DNA from: Endomychus coccineus
Taxonomy: Eukaryota > Arthropoda > Insecta > Coleoptera > Endomychidae
NCBI GenBank assembly: GCA_958510875.1
Contig: OY294068.1
Span: 177,041,411-177,105,410, forward strand
DNA: 64,000 bases
Direction: 5' to 3'
Below are positions 23,314 to 33,966 of the stretch, in pieces. A program made the position numbers and the translations under genes. The notes beneath the pieces were generated by a model. The model was not told where the DNA came from and did not search any database. It worked only from the letters and a program-made list of their open reading frames with translations. Within the stretch, counting starts at the first letter, position 1. Every line of letters begins with the position of its first letter.

Positions 23314-24223
23314 CAAGGCCGTGCCCGGATTTTTGTTTCGGGGGGAGTCTCAATAAAAATGACCTGCTAATTCAAATTCAATTAATTAATTACCATTACA
23401 TTGGCACGGGAAAAGCCCTCCACTGAGAAAACTGTACTAACATATTCGTTTTTAAAACTAAAAACCTCAAATTTCCAGTTCAGTGAATTCACAATACAAA
23501 ATCAAGCCTTCTAGTCTTTTTATGGGCAAATTCTGTTGTAATATCATCAGTTGGGATGATGACATCTCTGTGAATTGCCTTTAGGGCCAACCCGGTTAGC
23601 CTCTCTTGCCCACAATAATTCCGTAGGTAGGTTTTTAGGCGCCTAAATGTGGAAAATGACCTTTCCGGGGTGCAAGTGGTTACTGGTAGAGTCGACAAGA
23701 TGTTCAACAACATATAAATGTTGGGATACAATTGCCTGTTGCACTCTCCGACAGTCTCAATAAATCCTTTGCTTCTGTAAATGAATTTGCACATTCTTTT
23801 TCAATATCGAATCGAATATCTTGAAAGTGCGATATTACGTTCTCAAAATGGTCGACAGCTGTTTTTAAGTCACAAAGAGGTGACTGCAGGACTTTGCATA
23901 CTGTTAATGTTGCTGCAAATACCTTCACGAAAAAACAGAGTGATACCACGAATTCGCTGGCAAGAGCAGATCTCAGGAAAGAAGAAGCTTTGGTTGAGGT
24001 CTCCATATCAGAGTCTGTGCTGAATTGTACTAAAGTCTCAATAATAGATTTAAGAATTTGTTTAAATTTTAACAAGCCGTTGTGAATTTCCACCCACCGC
24101 GTTTCACACATTGGCGCTGCGTGGTGAAAATACTGAAAATATTAACATCTTTGATCTTTCGAATGTTTGTCGATTTTATCTAGTGTTAATGCATTTTATT
24201 TCGGGGGGGTCCGGACGGCCTTG
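23314..24223 (-). mobile_element. hAT element (910 bp) with perfect 8-bp TSD
   Basis: The exact 8-bp duplication AATGAACC lies at 23306-23313 and 24224-24231, the hallmark of hAT insertion. The termini are inverted: CAAGGCCGTGCCCGGA on the left and CAAGGCCGTCCGGA read from the right. It carries only the middle and C-terminal part of a transposase, so it is an internally deleted, non-autonomous copy. It split a pre-existing non-LTR retrotransposon RT. Confidence 0.94.
23489..24120 (-). pseudogene. hAT transposase, C-terminal part (ZMYM1-like/DUF4371 group)
   Basis: From 24120: AAPMCETRWVEIHNGLLKF, the start of the region before the dimerisation domain in ZMYM1-like hAT transposases. After a frameshift near 23780 comes LYPNIYMLLNILSTLPVTTC, then TPERSFSTFRRLKTYLRN, the conserved hAT C-terminal dimerisation motif, and RLTGLALKAIHRD. 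The zinc finger and the first catalytic residues are absent. Sequence upstream of CETRW goes straight to the TIR, so the 5' two thirds were deleted. Confidence 0.88.
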
Positions 24224-24231
24224 AATGAACC

Positions 24232-24840
24232 TCCTCCACCTGTAATGACAGCCGTCGAATCATATGCATACCTGAATAATATACCTTCTGTAATGAAGTT
24301 TGGCAGATCATTCACATACAAAAAAACAAAAGCGGACCAGGAATGCTTCCCTGAGGGGTGCCTTGTAGAATGTCAAATACGTATGAGTAACTGTCATCGA
24401 TTTTTACTACTAGTTTTCGGTTATTAAGAAACGATATTATCTAGCTCTTCAGTGGGCCTCGTATTCCCATGGCATCGAGTTTCCTTTCCAGATGATCCGT
24501 ATCTAACATGTCAAATGCCTGAGTAAGGTCAAAAAGAATAACTGACATATTTATTCTTCTCAAGTTCTGAAGATACATATTGCATAAGTTCAACTATTGC
24601 AAATTCTGTTGAGAATCCAGGTCTAAAGAAAAATTGACATGGAGTCAGTATGTTGAACTTGTCAAGAAATAAATTCGCTGATCCCATAATTTGTGGACTG
24701 GAAGACGAACATGCAAAGTTATTCAATACGAAAACCATTGAATTTATTATTTACAACCATTAGATTAGAAGCAGTTTCAATAAATTGCTCAGCAAATGGA
24801 ATATTCTGATATAAACAAGACATCGCGAGTTTGGATTGTA
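24232..24840 (-). pseudogene. Non-LTR reverse transcriptase core (right of hAT insertion)
   Basis: The minus strand encodes an RT palm with frameshifts: PCQFFFRPGFSTEFAIVELM, VILFDLTQAFDMLDTDHLERK (first catalytic Asp), ILQGTPQGSIPGPLLF, VNDLPNFI, then a YADD-like block degraded to YAYDSTAVI next to the hAT TSD. The motif order and GTPQGS…GPLLF point to a Jockey/CR1-group non-LTR element. No endonuclease part is seen to the right. Confidence 0.82.
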
Positions 24841-24844
24841 AATC

Positions 24845-25400
24845 TGAATAATTACGTTATTCTGTAAGCGAACTATATTTGAACCATTCCGATCATGAGA
24901 AAAGCACTACAAAATCTAATGACTGCCGGGAAGTACGCTGCAAACTTAAAATTGATAAGCCTTCGAGAATAATCTTCTAAAATTCAATGAATAAAACTGT
25001 GCCAGTTTCCGGAGCGGTAACACGCAATTAGTTCTTATAACTTCGAAGAATAACTGAAGTCGATGCAATAAACTCATCTAGCATTAAAGCAGAGCAGGGT
25101 AATAAATTTGAGAGCCTTGTTCACTTCAGTAACAGTCCGCCAAAATTAAAGCAAGAAGTATGGATGTAGCACTTAGAAACTTACGATTTACATGCAAAAA
25201 CTGAACAGCTGCTGTAACATTTCCAAAACAAAATATCGTAAATTGTCCAAATGAAGCAATTCATCGATTATCATTTTCCACTCTAGACGGTATGGAATTT
25301 GTTAATGTTAAGGGGAAGATATGTGGGAAGATATTACTTGCAACGTAATAAGAAATAAGAACTCCACCGATTTTTTATTCTTGTTCTGATTGTATAATCG
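24845..25400. other. No supported gene
   Basis: AT-rich, no recognised ORF or repeat. Confidence 0.5.
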
Positions 25401-25402
25401 AG

Positions 25403-25500
25403 GTACGAGGGCAGCGCAAAAACGTCTGACTTTGGAAAACGGCATACTCATAATGGAATTTTATTTTTCAACATTAATCCCCCTTACATCAAAGCACCTA
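25403..25500. repeat. Terminal fragment of a mariner
   Basis: TACGAGGGCAGCGCAAAAAC followed by CATAATGGAATTTTATTTTT resembles the end plus subterminal region of a mariner. It is cut off at 25500, where the next mariner begins, so it may be an older copy into which the other inserted. Confidence 0.4.
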
Positions 25501-27874
25501 CAAGGGCAAGATGAAAAGTCTATGAAGAATAAAACAGATGGCGCCACAATCGAAAATCGTATGTGACATTTGTGATGTACCATCTTCGACTAGAACGCAT
25601 TAAAATGTTCAGTTCTGTTTTGCCACCCAACGGATGCAAGCAACCTTAAAGATTTATGTAAACATGGGAAAAAGTGAATTTTGCATCTTGATTAAACATT
25701 GCTTCTTGTATTTCTTACGCAAACAAACCAAAGCATCGCATGTTAAACAACAAAGTCATGAGGACAGTTCTTTGGAATGTACACGGTATCGTCCACATCG
25801 ATTACCTTGGAAAGAGTCAAACGATCACCCAGCGTCGTGCGGTGCTATGATGCAAAGAGGCGACCTCATCAGGCGCCACTTTCATGGGACGGCAAAAGGC
25901 AAAATCACTGGACTACATTTAACAAAAAATTGAAATGCAGGGATTTTATTCCTATGAATATTACTCACCTGCGCTTATTGTCGGTACCATTTGAAAAGGT
26001 GAGCGTTCGGCGCCGTTAGATTTTTTATCTGAGGGCGCGAAGTGTTTGTGATCTACCGCACGCGACAGCGCGGCCGCTTTTAATAAGAGCTTGGCGGTAG
26101 GTGGCATGTATCACAAAAAAAAATGCACGTGTTACGTTTTCTACTTATTCTTTGAGATGGCGATATTTGATTTTCATATTAGTTGGTCTCCAACAGCAGA
26201 CTCTCCAACAAGTGTCAGTACGTGTTATGGTACGTTGTTAAATACCTATGTTTTAAAAAGCCTAAAAAGGTAGGAGAATTGAATACTAGCTTTTTAAGTG
26301 CGTAATTCCTATCGATTTTAACATCAAGTTTAAATTTAATTTACGATACATATTATAAGGTAATTGATATTCTAATAACAGCGTGGATCAGAAAAGGAAA
26401 ATACTGTCTGTAAGCCAATATAAAAAGAAACGCTTAAAGAAAGATGAAGAAGGAAGAAAGCTAACCCATGTCATGAAAGAAATCTTGGTCCCTAAGCTTC
26501 AGTCAGAAACGTCTACATCCACATCAACAGCAGCCTCTTCGGATGTTGTGGACTCATCAGCGATATCTGAATCACCTCCTAAAGAAGTTGTTGAAGAAAG
26601 CCAAGAAATCACACCCCCAGAAGATTATCAAGAGCAGGGTAGCAATGGCAGCGAGTTCCAGCAAATAGACAAGATCTCTGACGATCCTGCACTAAGGAAT
26701 ATTTTCTGCATGGCATCCAAATTTCCTATCAACACAGGAAGGCGCAAATTTCCTCTCATTATTGCAAAGTATTAAGCAATGGTGAAATTGTTGAGAGAAA
26801 TTGGTTGATTTACTCTGTTACAACTCATGCCGTTTTTTGCTTTTGGGGCATATTGTTTGATAATTCGTCTTCCCATGATTGGTCTAAAAAAGGTTATTCT
26901 GACAATTCTCACAATGCACGAAAAGTCTGAAAATCACAGAAACTCTTTCAAACAATGGAAAAAATTTGACACTCGTTTAAAAAAGAACCAAACTATTGAT
27001 GCCGAATATCAAAAAATTTTGGATTTGGAAATTCAACACTGGAGAGGAGTTCTTAAAAGAATTATTGCAATAATTAGACTATTGGCTTCACAATGCTTAG
27101 CCTTTCGAGGAACAAGTGAACATTTGTTTCAACCTAATAACGGAAAGTCAAAGCTTACAAATCTGGCAGTGATTTCTATTGAATGTACATTAGCTGGCTT
27201 CTCTTGACTATACATCCCTTATTCAGAAATTTGCAAATGTAAAGTTCGAACAGTGAACTTATAGTCTACGTATGTTTATGTTCAAGTTTTTACGAGTTTA
27301 TATTTATTTATAGAAAATTGTTACGTTTGAAAATATATTATAGAAATATATTTCACATTTCACATTTTTCTGTAGTTTTCTTTTAATCACAAATATGGGG
27401 GCGGCATTTCGAAGACTTGCATCATACTGAAAAAATACACCGCACGGCACTCGGATCACCGTTATAATCGCGTATAATACGCAGAGCTGTTGGATCGATT
27501 CGAGGCCGATCTGAAGTGAAAGCGGCCGCATTTGGCAAAGAAAAAAGTGCTCTCCCACCAGGACAACGCACCGGCGCACAGGTCCGCAGTCGCAATGGTA
27601 AAATTGCATGCATTGCTCTAAGAATTGGTTCGACAACCACCATATTCTCCAGATTTGGCGTCCTGCGATTTTTATATATTTACAAAGTTTAAGAAACAAA
27701 CTCCTATTTTGAAGGAGTGCCGAAATAATATTATTTGGAACGGATCGAAAAATTAGAAATACGTAGGACGAAGTGTATCGGGTCACAATGAGATTATGTT
27801 GAGAAACAAAATAAGTTTTGACCAAATAAATCATTTCTTGTTTCATTTTTCAGGGACTTTTCACCTTACCCTAG
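25501..27874 (+). mobile_element. DD34D mariner split by an insert
   Basis: The left TIR CAAGGGCAAGATGAAAAGTC (after TA) and right TIR GGGACTTTTCACCTTACCCT (before AG/TA) bracket one mariner. The 5' coding part is at 25664-25840: MGKSEFCILIKHCFL at the N-terminus, then WNVHGIVHIDYLGKSQTIT, which lies after the first Asp. The 3' part at 27460-27740 has AELLDRFEADLK, second Asp in HQDNAPAHRS and third in YSPDLASCDFYIF. About 1.6 kb between them contains a hAT gene fragment. A TGCATCAT…CCGCACG segment at the right junction (27417-27455) is inverted relative to 25836-25855. Confidence 0.82.
26383..27260 (+). pseudogene. hAT transposase with internal deletion
   Basis: The reading begins DQKRKILSVSQYKKKRLKK; the likely original ATG is GTG at 26383. 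An acidic, Ser/Glu-rich linker follows, then a TTF-type zinc-finger region in mixed frames (KFPINTGRRKF…, VFCFWGILFD, DTRLKKNQTIDAEYQKIL) and the start of the DUF4371 domain (HWRGVLKRIIAIIRLLASQC, LAFRGTSEHLFQPNNGK). Directly after that it jumps to the last residues of hAT proteins (KLTNLAVISIEC, then a stop-interrupted …KVRTVNL). The catalytic core and dimerisation domain are missing, as in Ds-type deletion derivatives. Different subfamily from the copy at 23.3 kb. Confidence 0.82.
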
Positions 27875-27879
27875 TATTA

Positions 27880-28400
27880 TATTGTTTTAGCAACAATTCA
27901 GTAGGTATATCTGAAAAATATTCCTTTGATTTGTCTTCTAATAGCGCGCAATCTGCAACCTTCACCTCTTCCTCATAACTGAAAGGGCGTCCCCGAAGGT
28001 CCTTTTTCAAATTCTCAAACAGGTAATAGTTACAGTGGAGTACACGGAGGGTGATCGAGTTGTTCAAAACCACCAGTCACGAATTGCGACTTGTTTAATT
28101 CCAGAAGTATGCATGGCTGCATTGGGAACTGGCCTTTCACGTCTTTTCTGTCGAATATTTGTCGTAATTGGTACATAAAGAATGAAAATAAACAGCTCGA
28201 TATTTTAAATTGTCACAGTATCTAACTTCACTCAATCTCTCAACTATGCTTTTTTAAATGTTTGCAGCCCAAATATATCCAATCAGGTTTTTATTGAGGC
28301 TGTAATTTAAAGAATATATTCGTCGACTGACTGACAACATGGAATTCTTCTATAAGCGTGAGATGGTCATATGACACGAGCGTCATGTGGTCAAGGTGTT
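27880..28400. other. No supported gene
   Basis: A short minus-strand ORF at 27861-28073 has no recognisable domain. Nothing else is seen. Confidence 0.4.
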
Positions 28401-28409
28401 GGCCTCTAA

Positions 28410-28640
28410 TAAAGATGGCTATGATTATACTTTCCGATAGAAGCAAACAGTAGAACTTTGTCACTCATAACCCTCTCTGTATATCTTATGAGTATCACAG
28501 AGGCGCAGTTTGTATGGCCAAGCAGTATTACCAATTCAATGTGTAATTTTAATTCCAAAACATTCATTGCCTGAGCTATTATTGAACTTTGGGAAGATGA
28601 AGAATTAAACTCAAATTTACACAATACTTCAATTTACAAT
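28410..28640 (-). repeat. Possible terminal repeat (pLTR) of a Penelope-like element, downstream copy
   Basis: The block GAATTAAACTCAAATTTACACAATACTT at 28600-28629 and preceding bases resembles 32641-32682 in the same orientation relative to the Penelope-like ORF. Penelope-like elements usually carry partial terminal direct repeats of this kind. Similarity beyond about 45 bp is weak. Confidence 0.4.
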
Positions 28641-28669
28641 TAATACACAAAAATTGTTTCACCACAATG

Positions 28670-28960
28670 TGGCATTCTTAAAGCTAGAGCTAAATTAAAC
28701 GTTTTTCCTTAAATATTATAAATCCATCTGAATGTGGTTGAAATTGAGGGATGGAGGTAGACAATGGTTTGGGTGGGAGTTTATTTGCAAAATTGTGGAC
28801 AAGTGGTGAATTCTAGGTATCGATTTGGTCATGTTTTTTTTCTTGAATATGTAAAATATTGGGACTAGGGCTGAAATTTTGAATATGTTCCAGCAGGAAA
28901 TGTCTCAAATGTTCGTGGAACCTTGCACTGAAGTCCACCGAGTCCAGTTTGTCCTATGTA
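28670..28960 (-). pseudogene. Penelope-like element: second part of GIY-YIG domain
   Basis: From 28960 leftward the minus strand reads YIGQTGLGGL and, in a neighbouring frame, SFSARFHEHLRHF-like residues, then HIQEKKHDQIDT and a polar tail. This is the continuation of the GIY-YIG domain whose first part (KKSGIYRLKCDDCSALY) ends at 31102. The two halves are separated exactly by the TA-flanked transposon 28961-31099. Confidence 0.85.
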
Positions 28961-29347
28961 CAGGGTGTCCCATTTTAGGTACTTTTGCGGGTTATCTCCT
29001 TTATTTTTAAAGATAGAGAGGTGGTTTTCGCGATATATATATTTACTGTTTTTGAGTTATAAAGCAAACTTATGTTTTTTTAAATGGAACACCCTGTATA
29101 TTTATAAACTATAAAATTTGTCTTTTTTTTTTACCTTTTCAAAAATATAGATAGTATGAACTTTTTTTCAGAAACACGCAAATAATTGACAATTTTCAGA
29201 AATTAAATACATATTTTAATAGTAGGCCATTGATATTGTTTATGACAAGAAACAGAAATAAACGTCAAATCTCTATCGCATTCGAGCTGTTTATTTTCGT
29301 TCTTTTGGTATCATTATTCAATAGATATTTATCAGTTTTTTCGAATA

Positions 29348-30524
29348 ATGGCAGTTTACGAAAATTATGAGAAATATGAAATGATGGTATGTTTTATACA
29401 GAGTAATGAAAATTCTGAAGAAGCTTCGGAATTATATTTCCAAAGGTGAGTAAGCTATTATGGCTATGAAAATCTCTATTATCATTTTAATTTTTGCTTG
29501 TTAGATATCCAGAAAGAAAGCAACCGTTTTTTGGGATATTTGTCCGTTTAAAAGCAAATTTAGTTGAGCACGGATCATTTGTTCACCCGCGCCCTAAAAC
29601 ATACAACAAAGAGAACAGCGAAAGATATATAGAAGCAACACCTTCGTCCTCATGTAGAAAAATTGAGAAGGAAATTGGTGTGCCAAAAACTAACGCTCAC
29701 AGGATCTTGAAGAAATATAAGTATCATCCATACAAATTTAATATACTACTTTTGCATCCTGGCGATGCTGAACGCCGGGCACCGTTTTGCCAGTGGTATT
29801 TGCAACAAATCGATGCTAACGATTTATTTGGCAGACTTGTTATCTGGTCAGACGAATGCTTTATTTCAAGTGCTGGCATTTTCAATCGTCACAATACCAG
29901 GAACTGGCATAGTGAAAATCAGCATTTAATGTTTGAAAGGGCACAACAAAGACGCTTTGGAGTTGGGGTTTCATGTTTTATTTCGGGTGGACATATAATT
30001 TATAGGATTTTTGAAGGAGGTCTTACAGCACGTAGATACCTAGAAATTCTTGAGGAAGTTATTCCAGAACTGCTTGAAAACATTCCATTAGCCCAGTATA
30101 ATGCTGTTTACCTACAGCAAGATGGTGCCCCAAGTCATAACTCTAGGCTCTTGAGGGCCTTTCTTAATAATAACTTTCCTCAAAGATGGATAGGTACCAA
30201 AGGACCTGTTAGATGGCCTCCACGATCACCAGATCTCTCAATTTTAGATTTTTTTTATGGGGCTATATACAAAATGAAGTATATAAAACTCGATATGACG
30301 GCATTGCAGAACTTCGAGAGGCAATTCATTTACCTTTTCGAAATCTGCGAATGAGAACAATGGTTCTTTTGAACGCTATTCAAAGAATCTCAAAGATGTG
30401 CATTAGAGAAAATGGTGGTCAATTTGAACATCACATTAAATTTTTTTTAATAATATTATTTTTTTGTGTTTTTGTTATATTGTCACTTTACGCCACAAAA
30501 CTGTTGTTACAAACTTACTGTTAG
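29348..30524 (+). pseudogene. DD41D transposase with a spliceosomal-type intron and one frameshift
   Basis: Exon 1 (29348-29445) begins MAVYENYEKYEMMVCFIQSN; an intron of 59 bp with GTGAGT…TTAG borders follows (29446-29504); exon 2 continues RYPERKQPFFGIFVRLK. Together they rebuild the usual N-terminal domain. Then come the linker HTH (SSSCRKIEKEIGVPKTNAHR), first Asp in IWSDECFIS (29851), second in LQQDGAPSHNS (30121) and third in SPDLSILDFF (30247), 41 residues between the last two. A missing T in the T run just after the third Asp shifts the frame; the C-terminus continues open to 30524 (LREAIH…CIRENGGQFEHHI). Otherwise intact, so probably the youngest transposase here. Confidence 0.93.
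29446..29504 (+). other. Intron within the transposase gene
   Basis: GTGAGT donor and TTGTTAG acceptor; removal restores the frame between ELYFQ and RYPERKQP exactly where family members read continuously. The 59-bp length is near the usual insect minimum. Confidence 0.85.
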
Positions 30525-31101
30525 AAAAAAGATCTATGGGAATTTTTTTTAATAGATACCTATATACAAGGTATCCAATTATTTATTAGTAATATGTAAG
30601 TTGCACTTGTTTATTATTGTTATCCATAGCCTACTATTAAAATATGTATTTAATTTCTGAAAATTGTCAATTATTTGCGTGTTTCTGAAAAAAAGTTTAT
30701 ACTATCATATACTTTTGGAAAGGTAAAAAAAAGACAAATTTTATAGTCTATAAATATACAGGGTGTTCCATTTAAAAAAACATAAGTTTACTTTATAACT
30801 CAAAAACAGTAAATATGTAACAAAAGTTATATACACCACTGCATTCCACGGAAAAAAATCTATCAGAATGTTATTTTACCTTCTCGATAAGTTGAAGGAT
30901 AACGGAGATACGAGGGGAGTCACAACATGCAACATTTTCAGAAATGCCCTGTATCTTAAAAACTAAAAGGGCTATGAAAATTCTGTTGGCGGCATCTTGA
31001 GTTTTACGAAAAAGTAGCACAGTGTCGCGAAAACCGCAACTCTCTATCTTTAAAAATAAAGGAGATACCCCGCAAAAGTACCCAAAATGGGACACCCTGT
31101 A

Positions 31102-32480
31102 CAAGGCACTACAGTCATCACATTTCAGCCTGTAAATTCCAGATTTCTTTAATATCTCTTTTAGACCAGATTTTGAATTATGAATATATGAGTATAGATT
31201 ATTTGTTGTTCCAAAGGAGACGTTTTTATTCTGGTTTTTAAGAAATTGAGATATTTTTTATCAGTGTTTGCCTAAATGTGTTGCAAAATTTGATTTGATA
31301 TTATTATTAATCTATGGATAAATTAGGTTTAGGGCTTTTTTATTATGTTTATTTCGAAGTATTTTATTTATTATCTTGACATGATAACCGTTATTTTTAG
31401 CACTATCTATAATTCTGTTTAATTCTAAGTAGACATTATCTTCACATAATGAAATATTAACTAATCTATGTATCATAGTATTATATCCTGCTAACTTTTG
31501 ATTGCGGTTTTGAAGGAGTGTTGGGTATGGTGGTATCTGTGTGGGTGGCTTTGTGAAGGAATGGTGACTATGTGTACGTGGAATAGTCAGATCTAAAAAG
31601 TTTGAGGAGTTGTTGTTTTCTATCTCTATGGAGAATTCTATATTTGCAAGTAAGTTGTTAATGTAGGTAAGCAATTAATTTATTTGCCGGGGACTACCTG
31701 CATGCCATTATGTAAAGAGCGATACCAATATATAAACATGTGCTGTGTTTCAATTTAGTAATTGATTTTTCAAGTGATTCATAAATATTTCTGCTAGTAC
31801 CTAAAAGAGGTAATGACCAACCCATGGGGAGCTTCTATTTGTAATATTTATTGTAAACCGTACAGTGGTCTATGCAAACTGACATTAAACTTAATATTTC
31901 CTGTGCTATTATCAGTAATGCATTATTGCGGATTAAAAGTTTTTCAATTAGTCTAAGGGTCAGCTCAGTGGGAATACTTGGAAAGAGGTTTTTGACATCA
32001 GATGATACAATTTTAGAATTTGTTTTTGGTTGTATATTTATTATTTTTTCTACTAACTGAAATAATTTTTGTATGCTGCATTTAGGGCTAATGTTTGTAT
32101 ATTTTGATATATTCCTCGCTATTTTTTGACAGGGTGCATTAATATATGAACAAATAGGTCTTATAAAGAGTATTGTCTTTGTGGATTGTGTTTAACTTCT
32201 GTTTGAAGTTTTTTTATTGCACTGCTGATGAATATTTTTTCGTGAATATTGAAATCAAGTCCCCAACATAATATATCAAATTTTATATCAAAGAGTTTAA
32301 AGGTAAAGATGAGCAGTGCAGTACCTTTACATAGTGGTGAAAAACGTTTCTTTCGAGTTCTCGAGTTGTTCATTTAACCAAATCGATTCTCAAGTGCTAT
32401 TCTTGCAGGGGGGGGGGGACAGGACAGCTATTGTTTCTTGATTTGAGATGTATACAGTTGGGTTCAACATTTTTCTTCTT
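31102..32480 (-). pseudogene. Penelope-like element: reverse transcriptase and start of GIY-YIG
   Basis: From 32373 the minus strand gives CWGLDFNIHEKIFISSAIKK, the conserved N-terminal segment of Penelope RTs, then across frames IVSSDVKNLFPSIPTELTL (first Asp block), LPMG (template-grip), a degraded YVDD region, NIEFSIEIENNNSSNFLDLT, KPPTQIPPYPT and MIHRLVNISLCEDNVYLE, ending with ILKKSGIYRLKCDDCSAL at 31102 where a DNA transposon interrupts the GIY-YIG domain. Several stops. Domain order RT then GIY-YIG is diagnostic of Penelope-like retroelements. Confidence 0.87.
32409..32419. repeat. Poly-G run
   Basis: Eleven consecutive G residues in AT-rich surroundings near the 5' side of the Penelope-like ORF. 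Possible assembly-sensitive homopolymer; a function is not implied. Confidence 0.6.
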
Positions 32481-32499
32481 GCACAAACTTTTGAATCAA

Positions 32500-32690
32500 A
32501 TATTTTGAGAAATAATCCTTAGACGTAGCTGTAGCTTATAATACCATTTAGCCTGGGTACCGGTGACGGATTCGATAAATATATCTATGGTTTCGGCGTT
32601 TACGTAGTGTCGAGCGTAGTGTAAAATCATTTTAATTATCGGAAGTTGGAGAATTAAACTAAACTCTAATTTACACAATACTTGGAACAT
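32500..32690 (-). repeat. Possible upstream terminal repeat of the Penelope-like element
   Basis: Contains GAATTAAACTAAACTCTAATTTACACAATACTT, partner of 28600-28629 in the same orientation, as expected for partial terminal repeats flanking a Penelope-like element. Conservation is limited, so this is tentative. Confidence 0.4.
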
Positions 32691-32699
32691 TTAATTTAG

Positions 32700-33960
32700 A
32701 ATTAATGCTGACAAATAATAATATTGGAAGTCACATAAATTTATTTCTTGATGTCATCCTAGCCTATTATATTTATCTGAATTGTGATAATAACGACCAA
32801 TGTCTACCTATACCATTACCATCCCTTCTCTTACCCTTATAATTTCAATCTACTCTCGAGATCTCAAGCAGTCTTGAAAATTACACTTAATTGATTATTA
32901 TAATTCAAATCAGAAGAGGTAACGTAGACGAATCGACCAGATTATTCAACAGCAAATTTATATTCTAATAGATGTTTATTTATAGATTTTTCAAATTATG
33001 TTGTTTGTTATTTGTTCAGTGAGAGAGATTTGAAACAAAGTTTTTATTATCTAGAAGGTTTTTAGCATAATTATTATCAGATCTTACCAGGCTTGTTTGT
33101 CACATGTAAAATGTGGCAGTTCAATTCATAGAATACGGAGGAACTATAATTTATCAGTTTCAACAGATTTTCAACATGCAAAGATATCTCCAATCATACG
33201 TTCGTATCATCTATTCTATATAATATACATATGCACGTTAATTCACTTAGTTCGAAGCCTAGATGTTCCAACATAGAATCAGCGAATAATCCTTAAGCAA
33301 CTATTTATTCATGAACAAAGTGGCGTGTAGCAAATACAGGATTTGGTTGAGGGAATTTACTTAGATTCGTATATAATGTAGATGTGAAGTCTAACTAGTA
33401 ATGAGAACGTGATTATATCATATAGATACAAATCAATTTTGACACAAACTAATCTCGGTAACAACAATTGAAAGAAACTACTTTCGCTGAAATGCTGTCA
33501 TTCCATGCTTTGAATTATTCTCGCTGAAAAAAGCATGTGATACAATGTTGGTAAGATGACCAAGTTTTCATTGTTTTTTAATGCCCATTAATTTAATAAC
33601 CATTCGATTCAATAAAATGTGTTATACAACGTTCACAAAAAAATTTAGGAGTTATTTGCTTTAATTTATCAAATACTTAATAGAAATTATTCGTAATATT
33701 AAATGTTATTCACAATCCGTTATAGTGTTTACCAAATGATTGGGGATAAAGTTAACTGCAATTATATTAATCATTCAAAATAGAAAATAGCTTGTGCTTA
33801 CAGTCTCTACTTACACAAGAAGTAGTTTCTAACGAGGTATTTATAACAAACAATGAATTCTAAAGATGAAAATGAATGTGTTTGTTATCAAACGATGCTC
33901 CCCCTCCAGCTTATTGCACACATAAAAATAGTAGATATCACTCCACTACAGTTTATATTG
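32700..33960. other. No supported gene
   Basis: AT-rich sequence with only very short ORFs; nothing recognised up to the palindrome at 33967. Confidence 0.5.
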
Positions 33961-33966
33961 CACATA

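Larger units (their letters stand above)
28961..31099 (+). mobile_element. DD41D transposon nested in a Penelope-like element
   Basis: The ends read CAGGGTGTCCCATTTT and its complement, flanked by TA (28959-28960, 31100-31101). Subterminal CAGGGTGTTCCATTTA motifs lie inverted at 29082-29096 and 30759-30775, so each arm itself looks like a small TIR-bounded unit: 136 bp on the left, 341 bp on the right. The left arm lacks about 200 bp present on the right (30823-31030). Inner arms run to about 29230 and 30630. It contains a nearly intact transposase gene on the plus strand. Confidence 0.92.

Noticed and set aside
27304..27846. Minus-strand ORF of 181 codons, one of the longest in the window
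   Set aside because: It runs antisense to the mariner 3' half and hAT tail on the plus strand and shows no domain.
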